A DNA stretch of 64,000 nucleotides from Owenia fusiformis (lineage: Eukaryota > Annelida > Polychaeta > Sabellida > Oweniidae), in assembly GCA_903813345.2 (NCBI GenBank), contig CAIIXF020000003.1, positions 31,323,248 to 31,387,247 on the forward strand, given 5' to 3'. A program made the position numbers and the translations under genes. This document shows, piece after piece, positions 1 to 12,339 of the stretch (the first letter of the stretch is position 1; the number at the start of each line of letters is the position of its first letter). Under the pieces are notes generated by a model. It saw nothing but the letters and a program-made list of their open reading frames with translations. It was not told the origin of the DNA and did no database searches.

Positions 1-30
1 TTACAAAATGATGGGACTTTTTTATTTCAG

Positions 31-3000
31 ATTTTCCTGAAGTCTGAAGTAGAAGTTCGTGGTAAGGAATACTGGATTGGAATGAAAGGCAATAATAAAG
101 TATTCACTTGGATAGATGGCACTGTATGGGATACTGCAGTTGAGTGAGTATCTTTAATGTTATTGAATGAGTATATTGAATGCAGTTGAATGAGCATCTA
201 CAATCCTGTTGAGAACAGTCAGGTGAATATCTTTAATGCAGTTGAGTGAGTACCCTAAACATACCAGAGTGGGTATCTTGAACATAGCCATGTGAGTATC
301 TTAACTGTAGTTGAGTGAGTATCTTAAACAGAGTTGAGTGTTTTGAATGTACTCGAGAGAGTATCTTAGATGCATTTGAGTGAGTATCCTAAATGTAGTG
401 GAGTGAATTTTTATATGTTAGATGCACTTGAGTGAGTATCCTAAATGTAGTGGAGATCATGGACTCCGTATCAAGCAAAGGCTACGTAATTGTGCTCTGT
501 TTATGCCCTTTTATATTTAAAGGCAAGATAGTTGGAGGCCTGGGCAGCCAGATGGTAATGGGGAGCAGTGTGGGTTCTTCTACTCTGATGGGAAATGGGG
601 AGATGACGACTGTGACAATGATGACAGGAGGTTTCTCTGTAAATATCCCACACAGAGAAACAATCGTAAGTGATTAACAGCTGTACCCTAACCCTAGTAA
701 TTAAAGTTTGTGGAGATTGTGTAAGAATACAGTTTATTTCGATTTCTGTGTAAATAAACATACCTTAGTAATTTTTTTGCGGAGATTATGTTAAGAATGC
801 TGTTTGTTTTTACAATACTTTATTTTAAAGCCCAATAAAGAACATTTATTTTAAAGCCCAATAACTGAATAAAGCTTACTCAACTTGGTGTAGGATTTTT
901 TCGAAAATATTTACAGGAAACATACTGTTTGCACCCTATGCAGATTGACCATGCAGGAAACACTTAATTGGTGGGATAAATGAGCATGCATGCGGAACCA
1001 ATGGTCATTTTTCAATTTGAATATATATATATCCATATCGAGCATTTGCTGCATATTCAGTCTACATAGGGTGGTTTGTCTGACAAATGACGCTGAAAGC
1101 TGAAGATTTTGATTTTTATTCAAGTATTGTAGGATCACATTTTACAGTTGAGACATTAATTAAGAAATATAGACCAAAGAGCAGGGTTTCTAGTTTCGAA
1201 TAACACCCCGCTGGTCTTGGCACAAACGTTTTCTGTACCCCGAATGACTGAAGGGAGTGAGGGGTTCGAAAGCTTTTGTGCCGAGACCAGCGGGGTGTTA
1301 TTCGAAACTAGTAACCCTGCTCTGAGGTCTATATTACGATTCGAACATGAAAACTCACCAAGTGTTTCGAATATTCATCATGGTCCGCCATTACTACGAC
1401 CCACCGTTATGACGTCACACATTACTAGTATTAACTGGGTTATTGATCTCGAATATAACCCAGCTGAAGCATTGACTTTGTTAAAAGTTTATAGAAAGCG
1501 TGAATACAGTCATGTTCGAATATTAAATACATCCACAAAAAGTTGCTATATTGACTTAACCCCTTATATTGTTACATGCTCTTAAAATTGTAACAACCTG
1601 AGGGCTAAGTCACCACAGCTCAGTTGTAGTAGCAACTTCTTATCCAGGGCCGTAACAATATGCTATTTCAACTGTTCTAGTGAACTGCCCACCAAGATGG
1701 TTAGAGTACAGGGAAAACTGCTACTTTTTTGGTATTGAGAAGGATGACTGGAGAGACAGTGATACCCTTGAGTGTCCCGAGAGAGACCCCAGAGCCAAAC
1801 TTGCTAGTATAGTCACACAGGATGAACTGGTGAGCTGCATTTTTCACATTGGCAAAAATGGAGATAGAAATAATTTTGAAATAAATGCAATATGAGCGTT
1901 TTGTATCAACCCTGACTAAACGAAATCGATAAAGATACGGAATCATCAATCTGGAAACAATTTGTATGCACAGGCGTACTGTGCGTACCGGGCACTATGC
2001 CCATGGTAGTATAGTCAATCCGTATTACATATCTTCTACCAATGCTGCCATCTTTATATTGAATTAAAATCTATGATTGTCTAATATACAGTCTAATATG
2101 ACAGATATTCTTTAGAGAGAGGCTGGGTGGCTATATAGGAGTGGGGAATTATATTTAAATATACTGTTCTTTCTTTCAAAAAAAAAGATTGTCATTATGT
2201 GTTGAATTAAATGTCACAAGTCACACAAATTCCTGATATTTATAGCCTATTTTCTCATATAGGATTTCCTTAAAACTGAAGTAAAGAGACTGAACAAGAA
2301 GTACTGGATAGGAATGACTGATGTACCTTCTCCTTGGCACTGGTCGGATGGTTCCTCATGGAACCCAGCATTGGAGTGAGTCCATCTTTGTAGCACAACT
2401 GGAATACTATTTACTCCTTGTTTATTACATTACATTTTCTATTTATTGTTGATCTAAGCGTTTTGTTTCCCACATTTTCTTTAGACTTAGATAAATACAA
2501 CAGCTACAGTAAAACTTGTATATCCAAACACCTCTGTTTTTCTGAACACCCACACTCTCAATATGAACACTTTTTCACATCTCAGTTTAGTATTCTCCAA
2601 TTTATTGCCTTGTATTGGAATGTAACTTGAAATGTTCAGATTAGGTAGGTTTTCCAGCATTACTATTCTGTCAAAATAGATGAGAAAAATAGATAATGTT
2701 TTATCTTTTTAATATTTCATACATTTTGAAAGAGATGGGAGAGAATATAAGCTAAACACATAAATGTTGATCTCTGATTCTATGAACTGATACATGTTTT
2801 AATGATTTAATTTTTCATTTACTTTTCATCCAGGAGCAACTTCCGTATAGGTGAGCCCTCTGGTGGCAATCAACATTGCGGCCATTTTTATGAGGATGGT
2901 ACATGGGGAGATGAGGAATGTGATAAGGATGATGAGATGTCATTCATGTGTAAACTAAGATGGCGTCCTGTGACTACTACACCCACTCTCCCATTTACAG

Positions 3001-6000
3001 GATCCACTACAGGTGTGTGGAGGTTTTATTCCATGAAAGAATCATGGTGGACTATGTTTGTAAATCATAGGAAGCAGGTTTAGCTTAAAGTATTGCTTTA
3101 AATCTGTGCAATCCTAATATCACAGGGACCAGTCAAAAAGTGTTATGATTGGCAGTTGTTCACATTCAAAGTTGGTTCTATGAGAGAAAATTGGGAATGA
3201 TTGTTCACCACATTGAGATTTGTTTGGATTATAGAAGTGTTCAGATATACAGGTTTTACTGTATTATTACATTGTATTCCAGAGGGTGTTTGCCCATATG
3301 GGTGGACAATTGGAGAGCCCTACTGCTATTTGTACAGTACAGACATAAAAGAGTGGCAAGAAGCAAGAGACATGTGCTCCAGTGTAGGAGCCACCTTGGC
3401 CAGTGTAGAGTCTATGGAGGAACTGGTAGGTCAAAAGTTACTGTTATGTTATGGTATTCTTTACTGCATCAGGGGGAGAGGCTTTACATGTACTTCCACT
3501 GTATAAGTACACATCTAGGCACCATTAGTGTATTTTATGTATATCAGTGGTCAGATAAATGCAGTTGGAAAGGAAAAACAGTGCATTTGCCTTAATAATA
3601 TCAAAAGTATCAGAGTATTGAAAAAGTTAAAATTAAGAGAAATTACTTGATTCCTGGATTCATTTAAAAATTCAAGCAGGATTATTTTGTCTGAGATTTT
3701 AATTTAATATTGTTAATATTTCCTTATCAAATAAAAGTCAGTCAAAATGTATTATACTGTACTGCAAAGCACTTGGTCGATCTAATTCAATGTAGTGTCA
3801 TATCGTGCAAATGAAATGAAATTGTCTTTATGATTTGTCAATTGTCTTTGCAGGCAGTGTTGAAGATGGGTGTCCTGGTAAGCGAGACATACTACTGGCT
3901 GGGCATGACAGATAACCCCCGAGGGGACAAGAACTATTACTGGATAGATGGCACCACCTGGGACCCAGAAGTTGCGTGAGTAGAATCCATCTTGCAAGTT
4001 CATTTGAATCCTCTTTCTAAATCCTCACAGAATTACCAAAGTATTTGTAGCAATATTGTAATAACTAGACAACAGAAATGCCAAAGCTTAGTAAATCCCA
4101 TCGAACAGCCATGGCTGGCATATTTACAAAGTATATGGCAAAATGGCAGCCATTTTTCAAAATTGCCACCTCCTACCAAAAGTGTCATTAGACAGTGTGC
4201 CATGCTTATAGTATTCACATACCAAATATGAACAAAATCGCTCCACTTTTTTTCGAGTTATAATAAAATATGCTAAAATGGCAGACATTTTTCAAAATGG
4301 CGGCTTTCTACCAAAAGTGTCATTAGACAGTGTGCCATGCTAATAGTATTCACATACCAAATACTTATGAACAAAATCGCTCCACTACTTTTCGAGTTAT
4401 AGTAAAATATGTTAAAATGGCGGCCATTTTTCAAAATGGCGGCCATTTTTCAAAATTGTCACCTTCTACCAAAAGTGTCATTAGACAGTGTGCCATGCTT
4501 ATAGTATTCACATACCAAATATGAACAAAATCGCTCCTCTACTTTTCAAGTTACAGCAAGAATCGTAAAATAACGAGTCAAGGCCGCAATTTTTCAAGAT
4601 GGCTGCCATGTGCTTCTTTAATATCTACATTTCTAGCTTTATTAATGTCCTATATAATTTTTTTACATTTTAAACATATTGCTATTACAATTTTACATAT
4701 TGCACCTAAATTACCGTAAAATCGGCACTAAAATGGCTGCCATTTTAAAATGAGCGGCCATTTTGAAAATCAGCTTTCGAGCAGAACTTCTGCCCCCATA
4801 AGGTATATGTGTACAAAATATGAACAAAATCGGTGCCCAGACGGACGTACGTACGTATGGACGGACAGACAGGCAGACGGACGGAGGCCTTCCCTAATCC
4901 CTATATCCCTCCGAACTTTGTTTGATTGGATAATAATTTCAACTTTTAGCCATGGAAGATGCAAACAACCCACCCACATGTTTTTCTGAAATGTTGTCCT
5001 GATTTTCAACCCCTTTCACACCTGCGTTTTTATTTTTTGTTACATCAATATGTTGCACTTTAAGACAAAGTTAACCCCTTAAAAGGAATAACTGATTCCT
5101 CTTAGATAAAGTGGAAAACAATATTGCCAATGTTATTTTCTCATACGGAAAACTCATGCGATCCATTGGTTTCAGCTAATTTGGGTCACCCATAATGGAT
5201 ATCTTTAAAACCCCTGGAGGAGTCACTTATTCCCTTAAAGGGGTCAACTGAATGTCAAAACGCAACATATTGATGCAACAAAAATTGAAAAAGCAGGGGT
5301 GGAAGGGGTTAAAAATCAGGACAACATTTCAGAAAAAACATGTGGGTGGGTTGTTTGCTTCTTCCCTGTCTCAAAGTCAAAATTATTTTATCATCTCTAT
5401 GAGTGCTTTTCCTGGAGAAAATACATTGGCCTAACATATGCATCTGATCAAATCCTCCGAAAATAGCCAAAAGTAACATATGACTGTATGAAATCTGTTG
5501 CGATACTTTCCCCCCTCCTTTAGCCTTTTTAACCCTCTGCTGCCTACAATGATTAATATATTTCTCCAGCCTGTGTTAAAGTGGGGGGGGGGGATCACTT
5601 GATAAAAATCTAAAATTCAACTAAATATTCTCAAAAACTGAAATTTGACCTCTGACATTTAGGTGCAGTACAACACATTTTATTTCACATATTTTAAGAC
5701 TCAAATAGGATTTGATAAGAAGAATTTAGATCTCAATTAGAATTGAAGATTTGAAATTCCTAAAAAGTGGCATGAATGAATCTGAAGTTTTTTGAAATCT
5801 GAATTAATATATGTGTTCACTGCACCAGTTTTAAATCAAATCATGACAAAAATGTTGTGTTGTACAAAATTGATGCAATTGTCAGACGCCACATGCGAAA
5901 CCCTGACATCGGTTAGCCCCACTAATATAATAGCCATGTAATTTCCAATTGTTACTATAGAATACCACATGAGGAAACATGTGTTTTTGCTTATCACATA

Positions 6001-9000
6001 GCTTGAAAATAATGGTATTCAGTAATCATCATACAGATAGCTGCTCTCACATGTTAGTGTATGCTTCAGGTCTTAATTGTAACTATACAGTCACACATGT
6101 TTAGTGTGCACACTTTTGTACAAATGCAGAATATAGCATTAGCTTTCCATAAAACGTGAGACAAAGGTGCTCATAGGGAAGGGTCTTGCTGTGTTAACTG
6201 ATGTGGATTTTGTTATCTTGATAAGATAAACCTAGAACCTTTAAGAAAAATGTCACAATTGATCATGTTAAAAATGAAAAACATAGTCTAAAAGAATAAA
6301 CAAGCAATGGAAAAGGTGAATAAAAATGTAACCAACACTCTTATTTGAATAGAAATGAAAGATAATCAGACAATTCATTCAGACTTTAAAGAGAAATCAC
6401 TTGAAACAGACATGATTCAAATGACATTTCTCATGAATGCCCCCTTCCATACAATAGTAACAAAACAATCATTGATTATGAAACCCAAGACTCCTCTGGG
6501 TAAAATTGGAATCCTGATCATAGTTATTCCTCTCCAAAATTTGAGTCATGAACCTTATTTTGGGTATTTTGGCGTAATCAAGAATAAGGAGTACCAATCT
6601 CTGTCCCTCTTTATTTCATTCCTCACTTAATGTTCCATTTTAATTATAATTTGCAGTTAAACAAATAGCCACTGTGACTTTTATTCATGGGTTTGAAATT
6701 GTATATAAACCCCAAATTTCTGACACATCTTTACAAGTTGCTCCAAGCTCAACCAACATATACAACACACAATAACACGGACAATCTCAACCAACGTGAA
6801 GATCAGCAAGATGACAACAAAACTAATGACTGCAACCCTCCTGGTGGTGCTCCCAAGCATCTGCTTAGGCTTTCTCCTTGAAGATATCTTTGGGAAACCC
6901 CCAGCAACAGTTGAACGTGTTGAAGTCCCAAAATATCTCGGCAGATGGTATCAGGTCTACTCTAACAACAATCTCTGGAACTCTTTCCTGAGGAATGCTG
7001 TCTGTATCACAGCTGACTACAGAGCTATCAACGCAACTACCATCTCAGTACTAAACTCAAACCGTATCAAAACACCCAGTGGCCCTTTGGATCAGATCAC
7101 AGGATTCGGATACAAGACCGAGACTGAGGGACAACTTCTTGTAGAACTTTCTGGAGTCCCAGTACCAGCACCTTGTAAGTAGACTAAGTCACTGAAAATA
7201 TCTCAATCATTAGCCTACTGATTTTTTCTCACTCATATGTTGACTCTCAATATGGACAGACAAAAGTTCATGAATGGAAAAAATACTTACAGTATTCGCA
7301 TCTATATAGCATCTATTACACTGTGGACTTTAGAGGTGTTATGTTTAGTTTTAAATGTTGCCCCTCAGACTAAACCAAATGTATTACCTTCTTCCTGCAT
7401 TTCAGAGGATTTACATTATCATATCACTACACAGATATACATTTCAAGGATAAATCACTTTTTTGTAAAGTTTTTATCATCTGTATTGTTTTCTGATTAT
7501 ATCAGATCAGATTAGTACCACAAAATAAATTAACATAAAGTCACATTTTATTCCAGATTGGATCCTCAAGCTTGGACCAGTCGTGAATGGCCAATACCAA
7601 TACTCCATAGTGTCAGACCCAATTCGCTTCACTCTATTCGTTCTTGCCAGAGACCCACAGGATTTTGCAGAGAAGTATGACAAAGAGGTCTTGAGCTACT
7701 TGGAAGGCGAGAAATTCACAGATATTGAAAACAAGCCAGAGAAAGTCTACAGTGAAAGGGATTGTCTCTATGCTGATGTACCTCCACAGTAAAACTCCTG
7801 TATATTGAGGACCACAACCATTGAATACCAGCCTTATATTTATTGATATTTATTTTTTGTACTTGATATGATCTGAATAAATCCATGTATATGATATTAT
7901 AGAAATATTCTAGTTTTCGTTGCTTTTTAAGTCAACTTAACCAACATGGAGGTACATGAAGTTTACAAGATAGTAGATGGTATTGCAAAATCTGAAATCT
8001 GAATGCAACTGGGACCAGCCAAAAGTATTCGGAATGGCAGGCATTTGGATATACAGGTTTTATTGTACATCAAAATCATAGCGCATTGGTAATATATGTT
8101 TAACTAGACAACAGCAACACCAAAGCGTAGCAAATACCATCGAACAGCCATGGCTGGCATATTTACAAAGAAAGTATAATAGAAAAAATGGCAGCCATTT
8201 TTCAAAATGGCCCCCTCCTACCAAAAATGTCATTAGACAGTGTGCCATGCTTATAGTATTCACATTCTAAATATGAACAAAATCGCCAGGCCAGTAGCCA
8301 GGGGGGTGGGGTTCGGGCAAACCATGCAGTTTTTCACCATTCTGACTAATTTTGGGGTGATTTTTGGCCAAATTTGCCAAAGTGAACCCCCCTAGAATTT
8401 TTGGGAAAAGTGAACCCCCTCGGAAAATTCTGGCTACGTGCCTGATCGCTGTACTACTTTTCGAGTTATAGTAAACTACATTAAAATGGTGGCCATTTTG
8501 AAAAATGGCCTCCTTCTACTAAAAGTGTCATTAGAGAGTGTGCCATGCTTATAGTATTCACATACCAAATATGAACAAAATCGCTCTACTTCTTTTTGAG
8601 TTATAGTAAAATACATTAAAATGGCGGCCTTCTACCAAAAGTGTCATTAGACACTAGACAGTGTACCATGTTTATAGTATTCACATACCAAATATGAACA
8701 AAATCGCTCCACTATTTTTAGAGTTATAGTAAAATACATTAAAAACATTTTTCAAGATGGCTGCCATGTGCTTCTTTAACAGTATTAATGTCCTATATAA
8801 TTGCTTTACATTTAAAACATATTTCTATTACAGTTTTACATATTGCACCTAAATTACTGTAAAATCGGCACTAAAATGGCAGCCATTTCACAGTCAACCC
8901 CACTTTAATTCACTATGGCTACTGGAATTTTATATTTATGATATTCATGTGAGCTAATGTTATACATACAGGCGGGTTGCATGGAAGAAGGGACAACCAG

Positions 9001-11341
9001 ATGGGGGGAGTAGAGGGGATGAACATTGTGGGGAGTTCACACCTGATGGCTTTTGGAATGATCAGCAATGCGATGACAGGAGAAGATACATCTGCAAGAA
9101 ACTGAAATGTAACATTTGATTTTCACTGACAGTGTGTTGCATCATTCATAGACTTAACATTGTGTGTTTGATTAAAAAGTATAAACCATTCTATTTTCAT
9201 TTCAAATCCTAAATACTTAAATGAAAAGCTTTTTCTGGGTTCTCTAACAGTTTGGACCTTTGAGAGTTAAAAACGTCATAAAATTCTTTATTCAGAACAA
9301 TGAACTACAGTTACTGTAAAATTCCCATGTTGGCACATTATGTCTTGTCTAATATTCATCAATCTTTTATTTTTAATCTAGTGGGAGGAACAAGTTCAAC
9401 CAAACATCCAAGTACACAGACAACAGAATCAACCATCCAGACAACACAATCAACTAAACAGACAACACAACCAACCCCCCAAACAACACAACCAGTCAAA
9501 CAGACAACACAATCAACCAAACAGACAACACAATCAACAAGACATACAACACAATCAACGAGATATACAACACAATCAACCAGACAAACAACACAGTCAA
9601 CAAGACAAGTTACAGAGACCATACATACTATTAAGTTTACAACTCCCAGGCCCAGCACATCAAGGCAAACTTTCCCCTGGACATTCAAACCAGGTAGGAC
9701 TCCTAACTTTACAATATCTTGGGGTTTAGTTGGGATATATTGTTGCAACATGCAGGCTGTAATCCAATATTTGAGCCGGGCCACGGGAAAAGGGGTCTTA
9801 TCACAGATTTTTTTAATGTTTTGATTTTGTGTTTTTCATAAAAAGCACAAAGAGACCTTTCAAATGAGCCATGTCTTATGTCTTAACAATTTTTCCTTGC
9901 AGATATAGACCAAAAAGACGAATTTGAATTTAGACCATTTTCCTCTTAATCTAATGGGCACATTTTTGGCTGAAGCACAATTTAAATTTTTGTGATAAGA
10001 CCGGTTTTCCTATGGCGAGGCTCATTTATTCATTGGTTCTTTATCATCTTTGATATATTGGTAAATACTCAGTAAATACTTGAATTTCAATCTGTAGAGT
10101 CAAGTTGTCACCTTGACAACCACATAAGGAATGACCTTGGATGTAGTGATTGGTTATTTAATTCACTGCATTTATATGAAATACTGTGTTTGGATTGGCT
10201 GGAATTGGACTCACCTTGCCTAGCTCGTATGTGTGAAATTTGTTTTATCTCATATTTTTCAAACGATTTTTCACTTTTCAAGACTGCATATACGTATGTT
10301 GAATACTATTTTTAGTGGGAAGTACAACAGAGCCACCTATTACTGGTTCTGGGAAAAACAGCAATCAGAAAGGATTTGACTTCAACAAACAAGGTAAGTT
10401 TCTCATCTTAACCTTATATATACATTATATAATTAAATCAAAATTAAAGAGCAAACAAGATACTTTATATGGATTTTCAACTTGTTCAAAAATATGTGCC
10501 ATGCAAGATCACTATTTCATTTTTTCTGATGGTAAAATGTTTGAAAAGGAGGTTTTGGAGTTTCAGGCAGTTTCTCAAAATTAGCTATTTCAACCAATCA
10601 AATTGCAACTCTTCCATTATAACAAGTCTCACTCAGTTCATGTCCAACCTAAAAATTACCAAATCAAGCTAGCTATGTTATACAGGGTGTCCATAAGGTA
10701 ACTTTACAGTTATAATACAAAGTCTACATAATGAGACTTTTGGATGGGCACCCAGTTTAATGTCCTGAAATAAACATGGTACAATATCATCATATTCCAG
10801 GTGCATTGGTATTGGGGCCAATATTTGCTGTTGTTGTTGTGGTCATCTTTTCTGTTCTGCTAGTCTTTTATATCAAGAGGTAAGATTCATTGTGACACTT
10901 ATGTAAATGACATCACAATAAGTAGAGCTTTTGAATTTGATGTACAGGATGTTCATAAAGTCTTTACACTTAACACACTTTGTATTTTAATTGTAAAGAG
11001 ACTTCATGGACACCCCGTATATAATCATGCCTAATCATTTTCAAATTCACTTTTCAAATTTTAATTTTTAATAAACAGCATCATACGTTGCCATAGCAAC
11101 AATGGTACCATATTGTTCAAATGATACTGTATTAAGTAACATATACTGTATATGATCTTTATATACAACCAGGCTTTAGAACAATGACATTTTTGTGAAT
11201 ACTTTCAGGCGAAGAAGAATTCGTGGATACTACAAGGAAGACTTCATAGATGGCGACACATTTGACAATGCCACCTATAACATTAACATGGGAAATATCA
11301 ATGACCATAAAGTGAAGAAAGAGAATGTTTCAGAAGCCTAA
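31..11341 (+). CDS. Multi-C-type-lectin-domain transmembrane receptor, 5' end outside window
   Basis: Twelve exons are visible: 31-143, 523-665, 1681-1829, 2263-2375, 2834-3012, 3283-3425, 3854-3975, 8972-9108, 9382-9693, 10316-10393, 10801-10879 and 11209-11341 (stop). All junctions are AG/GT, phases match, and the total is 1,701 nt (566 residues plus stop). Exons 1-2 are the end of one lectin domain, 3-5 a second, 6-8 a third. Each shows the WIGM/WLGM core, a W-x-DG turn and the closing cysteines. The first visible and third domains carry QPD, which in known C-type lectins favours galactose-type sugars; the third also has the calcium-site WND. The second has EPS at that place. Then come a Thr/Gln/Ser-rich stalk (exon 9), a membrane span (exon 11: LVLGPIFAVVVVVIFSVLL) and a basic 40-residue tail with RRRR just inside. 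Predicted role: cell-surface sugar recognition, type I membrane topology. More lectin domains and the signal peptide probably lie upstream. Confidence 0.9.
1165..1334. repeat. Small palindromic element in receptor intron
   Basis: Arms of about 65 bp (1165-1234 and 1266-1334) are inverted copies, both containing AACACCCCGCTGG or its complement. The hairpin lies in the intron between receptor exons 523-665 and 1681-1829. It resembles a MITE; no target duplication was resolved. Confidence 0.65.
4033..4890. repeat. Degenerate tandem repeat rich in AAAATGGCGGCCAT
   Basis: About four diverged units contain the phrase GTGCCATGCTTATAGTATTC, then ATGAACAAAATCGCTCC, then AAAATGGC/GCCATTTT blocks. The block ends in a GACGGACGGACAGACAGGC-type simple repeat (about 4840-4885). 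Related units recur at 8090-8890, on the other side of the nested lipocalin gene. Non-coding, intronic. Confidence 0.75.
4951..5371. repeat. Palindromic MITE-like element
   Basis: Arms of about 100 bp (4951-5060 and 5255-5371) are inverted copies with GCAAACAACCCACCCACATG at the outer ends. Intronic in the lectin receptor gene. No transposase is encoded. Confidence 0.65.
5372..6690. other. Intronic stretch with no recognised feature
   Basis: AT-rich sequence between the palindromic element and the lipocalin promoter. I see a G10 run near 5584 and no convincing exon, RNA gene or transposon end. Confidence 0.6.
6702..6709 (+). promoter_or_regulatory. TATA box of nested lipocalin gene
   Basis: TATATAAA lies 102 nt before the chosen ATG at 6811. 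A start site about 30 nt downstream would give a 5' UTR of roughly 75 nt. It implies that the lipocalin is transcribed on its own. Confidence 0.65.
6811..7792 (+). CDS. Secreted lipocalin, apolipoprotein-D-like
   Basis: Two exons, 6811-7174 and 7557-7792, give 199 residues with a GTAAGT donor and phase-1 junction. The ATG at 6811 (context CAAG-ATG) starts a signal peptide of about 20 residues (MTTKLMTATLLVVLPSICLG). The first lipocalin block is GRWYQVYSN, carrying the invariant G-x-W at the barrel base. The second exon has YWILKLG and YSIVSDPIRFTLFVLARD, matching the ApoD/lazarillo pattern, and a C-terminal cysteine able to pair with one in exon 1. Known relatives carry small hydrophobic ligands outside the cell; the ligand here is unknown. 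The gene lies wholly inside the intron between receptor exons 3854-3975 and 8972-9108, same strand. Only one intron is unusual for ApoD-like genes. Confidence 0.9.
7876..7881 (+). terminator. Poly(A) signal of lipocalin gene
   Basis: AATAAA 84 nt after the stop codon, in a good position for the nested gene to end inside the host intron. Confidence 0.7.
8090..8890. repeat. Second block of the AAAATGGC-rich tandem repeat
   Basis: Units with GTGCCATGCTTATAGTATTC and ATGAACAAAATCGCTCC match those at 4033-4890. One unit is interrupted at 8288-8455 by a small element (listed separately). The two blocks flank the lipocalin gene. Confidence 0.75.
8288..8455. mobile_element. Small hAT-like MITE (CAGGC...GCCTG ends)
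   Basis: The ends CAGGCCAGTAGCCAG and (complemented) CAGGCACGTAGCCAG form short terminal inverted repeats around about 165 bp of G/C-run sequence. It interrupts a unit of the surrounding tandem repeat. A relative lies at 16681-16834. The target duplication is not clear. Confidence 0.6.
9382..9693 (+). repeat. Thr/Gln/Ser stalk exon built from a coding minisatellite
   Basis: This exon of the lectin receptor encodes roughly a dozen near-copies of the heptad TTQSTRQ (or TTQSTKQ), from a 21-bp repeat. The composition suggests a stiff, O-glycosylated stalk lifting the lectin domains off the membrane. The repeat length is a multiple of three, so copy number can change without breaking the frame. 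Confidence 0.85.
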
Positions 11342-12331
11342 AACTGACCAACACGTGGATTTGTTATTTGATCTTATGTGAAGTGACTCAAGTACATGAG
11401 TCGAGAAATATGTCCATTGAATGCTGGAAATACAACTATTGGATAATGTTCAACTGTTGGATCTGGAATTTGACTACTGCAATCGGATACTTGTAATCAA
11501 CTCTTGCAATTTGGATACTGGAATGTAACTATTCATACTGAAATACAACTGTAGGATACTAAAATTCAACAACTTTGTGAATATTTTATCAGAAGCTGAG
11601 AGGATGCATAATTGACCTATAGTTAGTTTTTTCTGACCAGTCATATTTTATATATATATTCATTTTATGACAACCCATGAGTGATTTATTAAATCTATTC
11701 AGTTATATTTGTCCGAACAGTGATCATATATGAGCATTAAATCAAAGTCTAGCCTGACCCTATAATGACTAATTATGCCCCTGAACAATATTTGAGTAGG
11801 GATATAGAGAAGCCCCATGTCTGTTCCTTCTTCCATACAACTATTTGTTTGTCCATCTATCTGATTTTAGTTTCCCGGAAACTCATACATTCACTATGTG
11901 TATTAAAGTCTACGTGTAATTCTTCCAAATGTTACAAATAAGACAATAAATGTTCAAAGATCAGTTAGTTGATGTATGAAGTCAAAAGAATATTTAAACT
12001 TAAATAAGAGCAAGTACTCCAAGATTACTTTGACAACCCTTGTAATAAGCAATAGAATATAGAATATCATTTCATTTTGGGTGATCATTCCGACATCAAT
12101 AAGCTGATAAAATGATATCACAAGAAGTCATCTGATTTTGGATATACATGTACATGTATGACATGATTACAATCGAATGACCCCAAGGGCTGTCAATAAA
12201 TGGTAAAGAACTCAGTGGGTTCATTTGTATATGGTAATTCAATGTGTAAAAATGTAAGTATCTCCCATGATTGTTATAGTCAGAACTTTGTTGTGTCACT
12301 GATTATATGAAACAAAGTTCTGATGTTCTGA
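11342..12331. other. Receptor 3' UTR and intergenic sequence
   Basis: AT-rich, with a run of loosely repeated 'ggata-ctg-aaat-caact' phrases (11,400-11,580) just after the stop. No gene or transposon end recognised before the element at 12340. Confidence 0.5.
11945..11950 (+). terminator. Candidate poly(A) signal of lectin receptor
   Basis: An AATAAA lies 604 nt after the receptor stop codon, in otherwise featureless AT-rich sequence. It is the first clear hexamer I saw downstream; use is inferred. Confidence 0.4.
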
Positions 12332-12339
12332 TGAAAAAG

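Noticed and set aside
1217-1585. 122-codon frame in the first receptor intron
   Set aside because: Its first third is the arm of a palindromic element, the rest has no recognisable domain, and it lies between well-phased receptor exons.
9359-9784. Val/Cys-rich frame antisense to the stalk exon
   Set aside because: It mirrors the Thr/Gln repeat on the other strand, which is supported by splice sites and phase.
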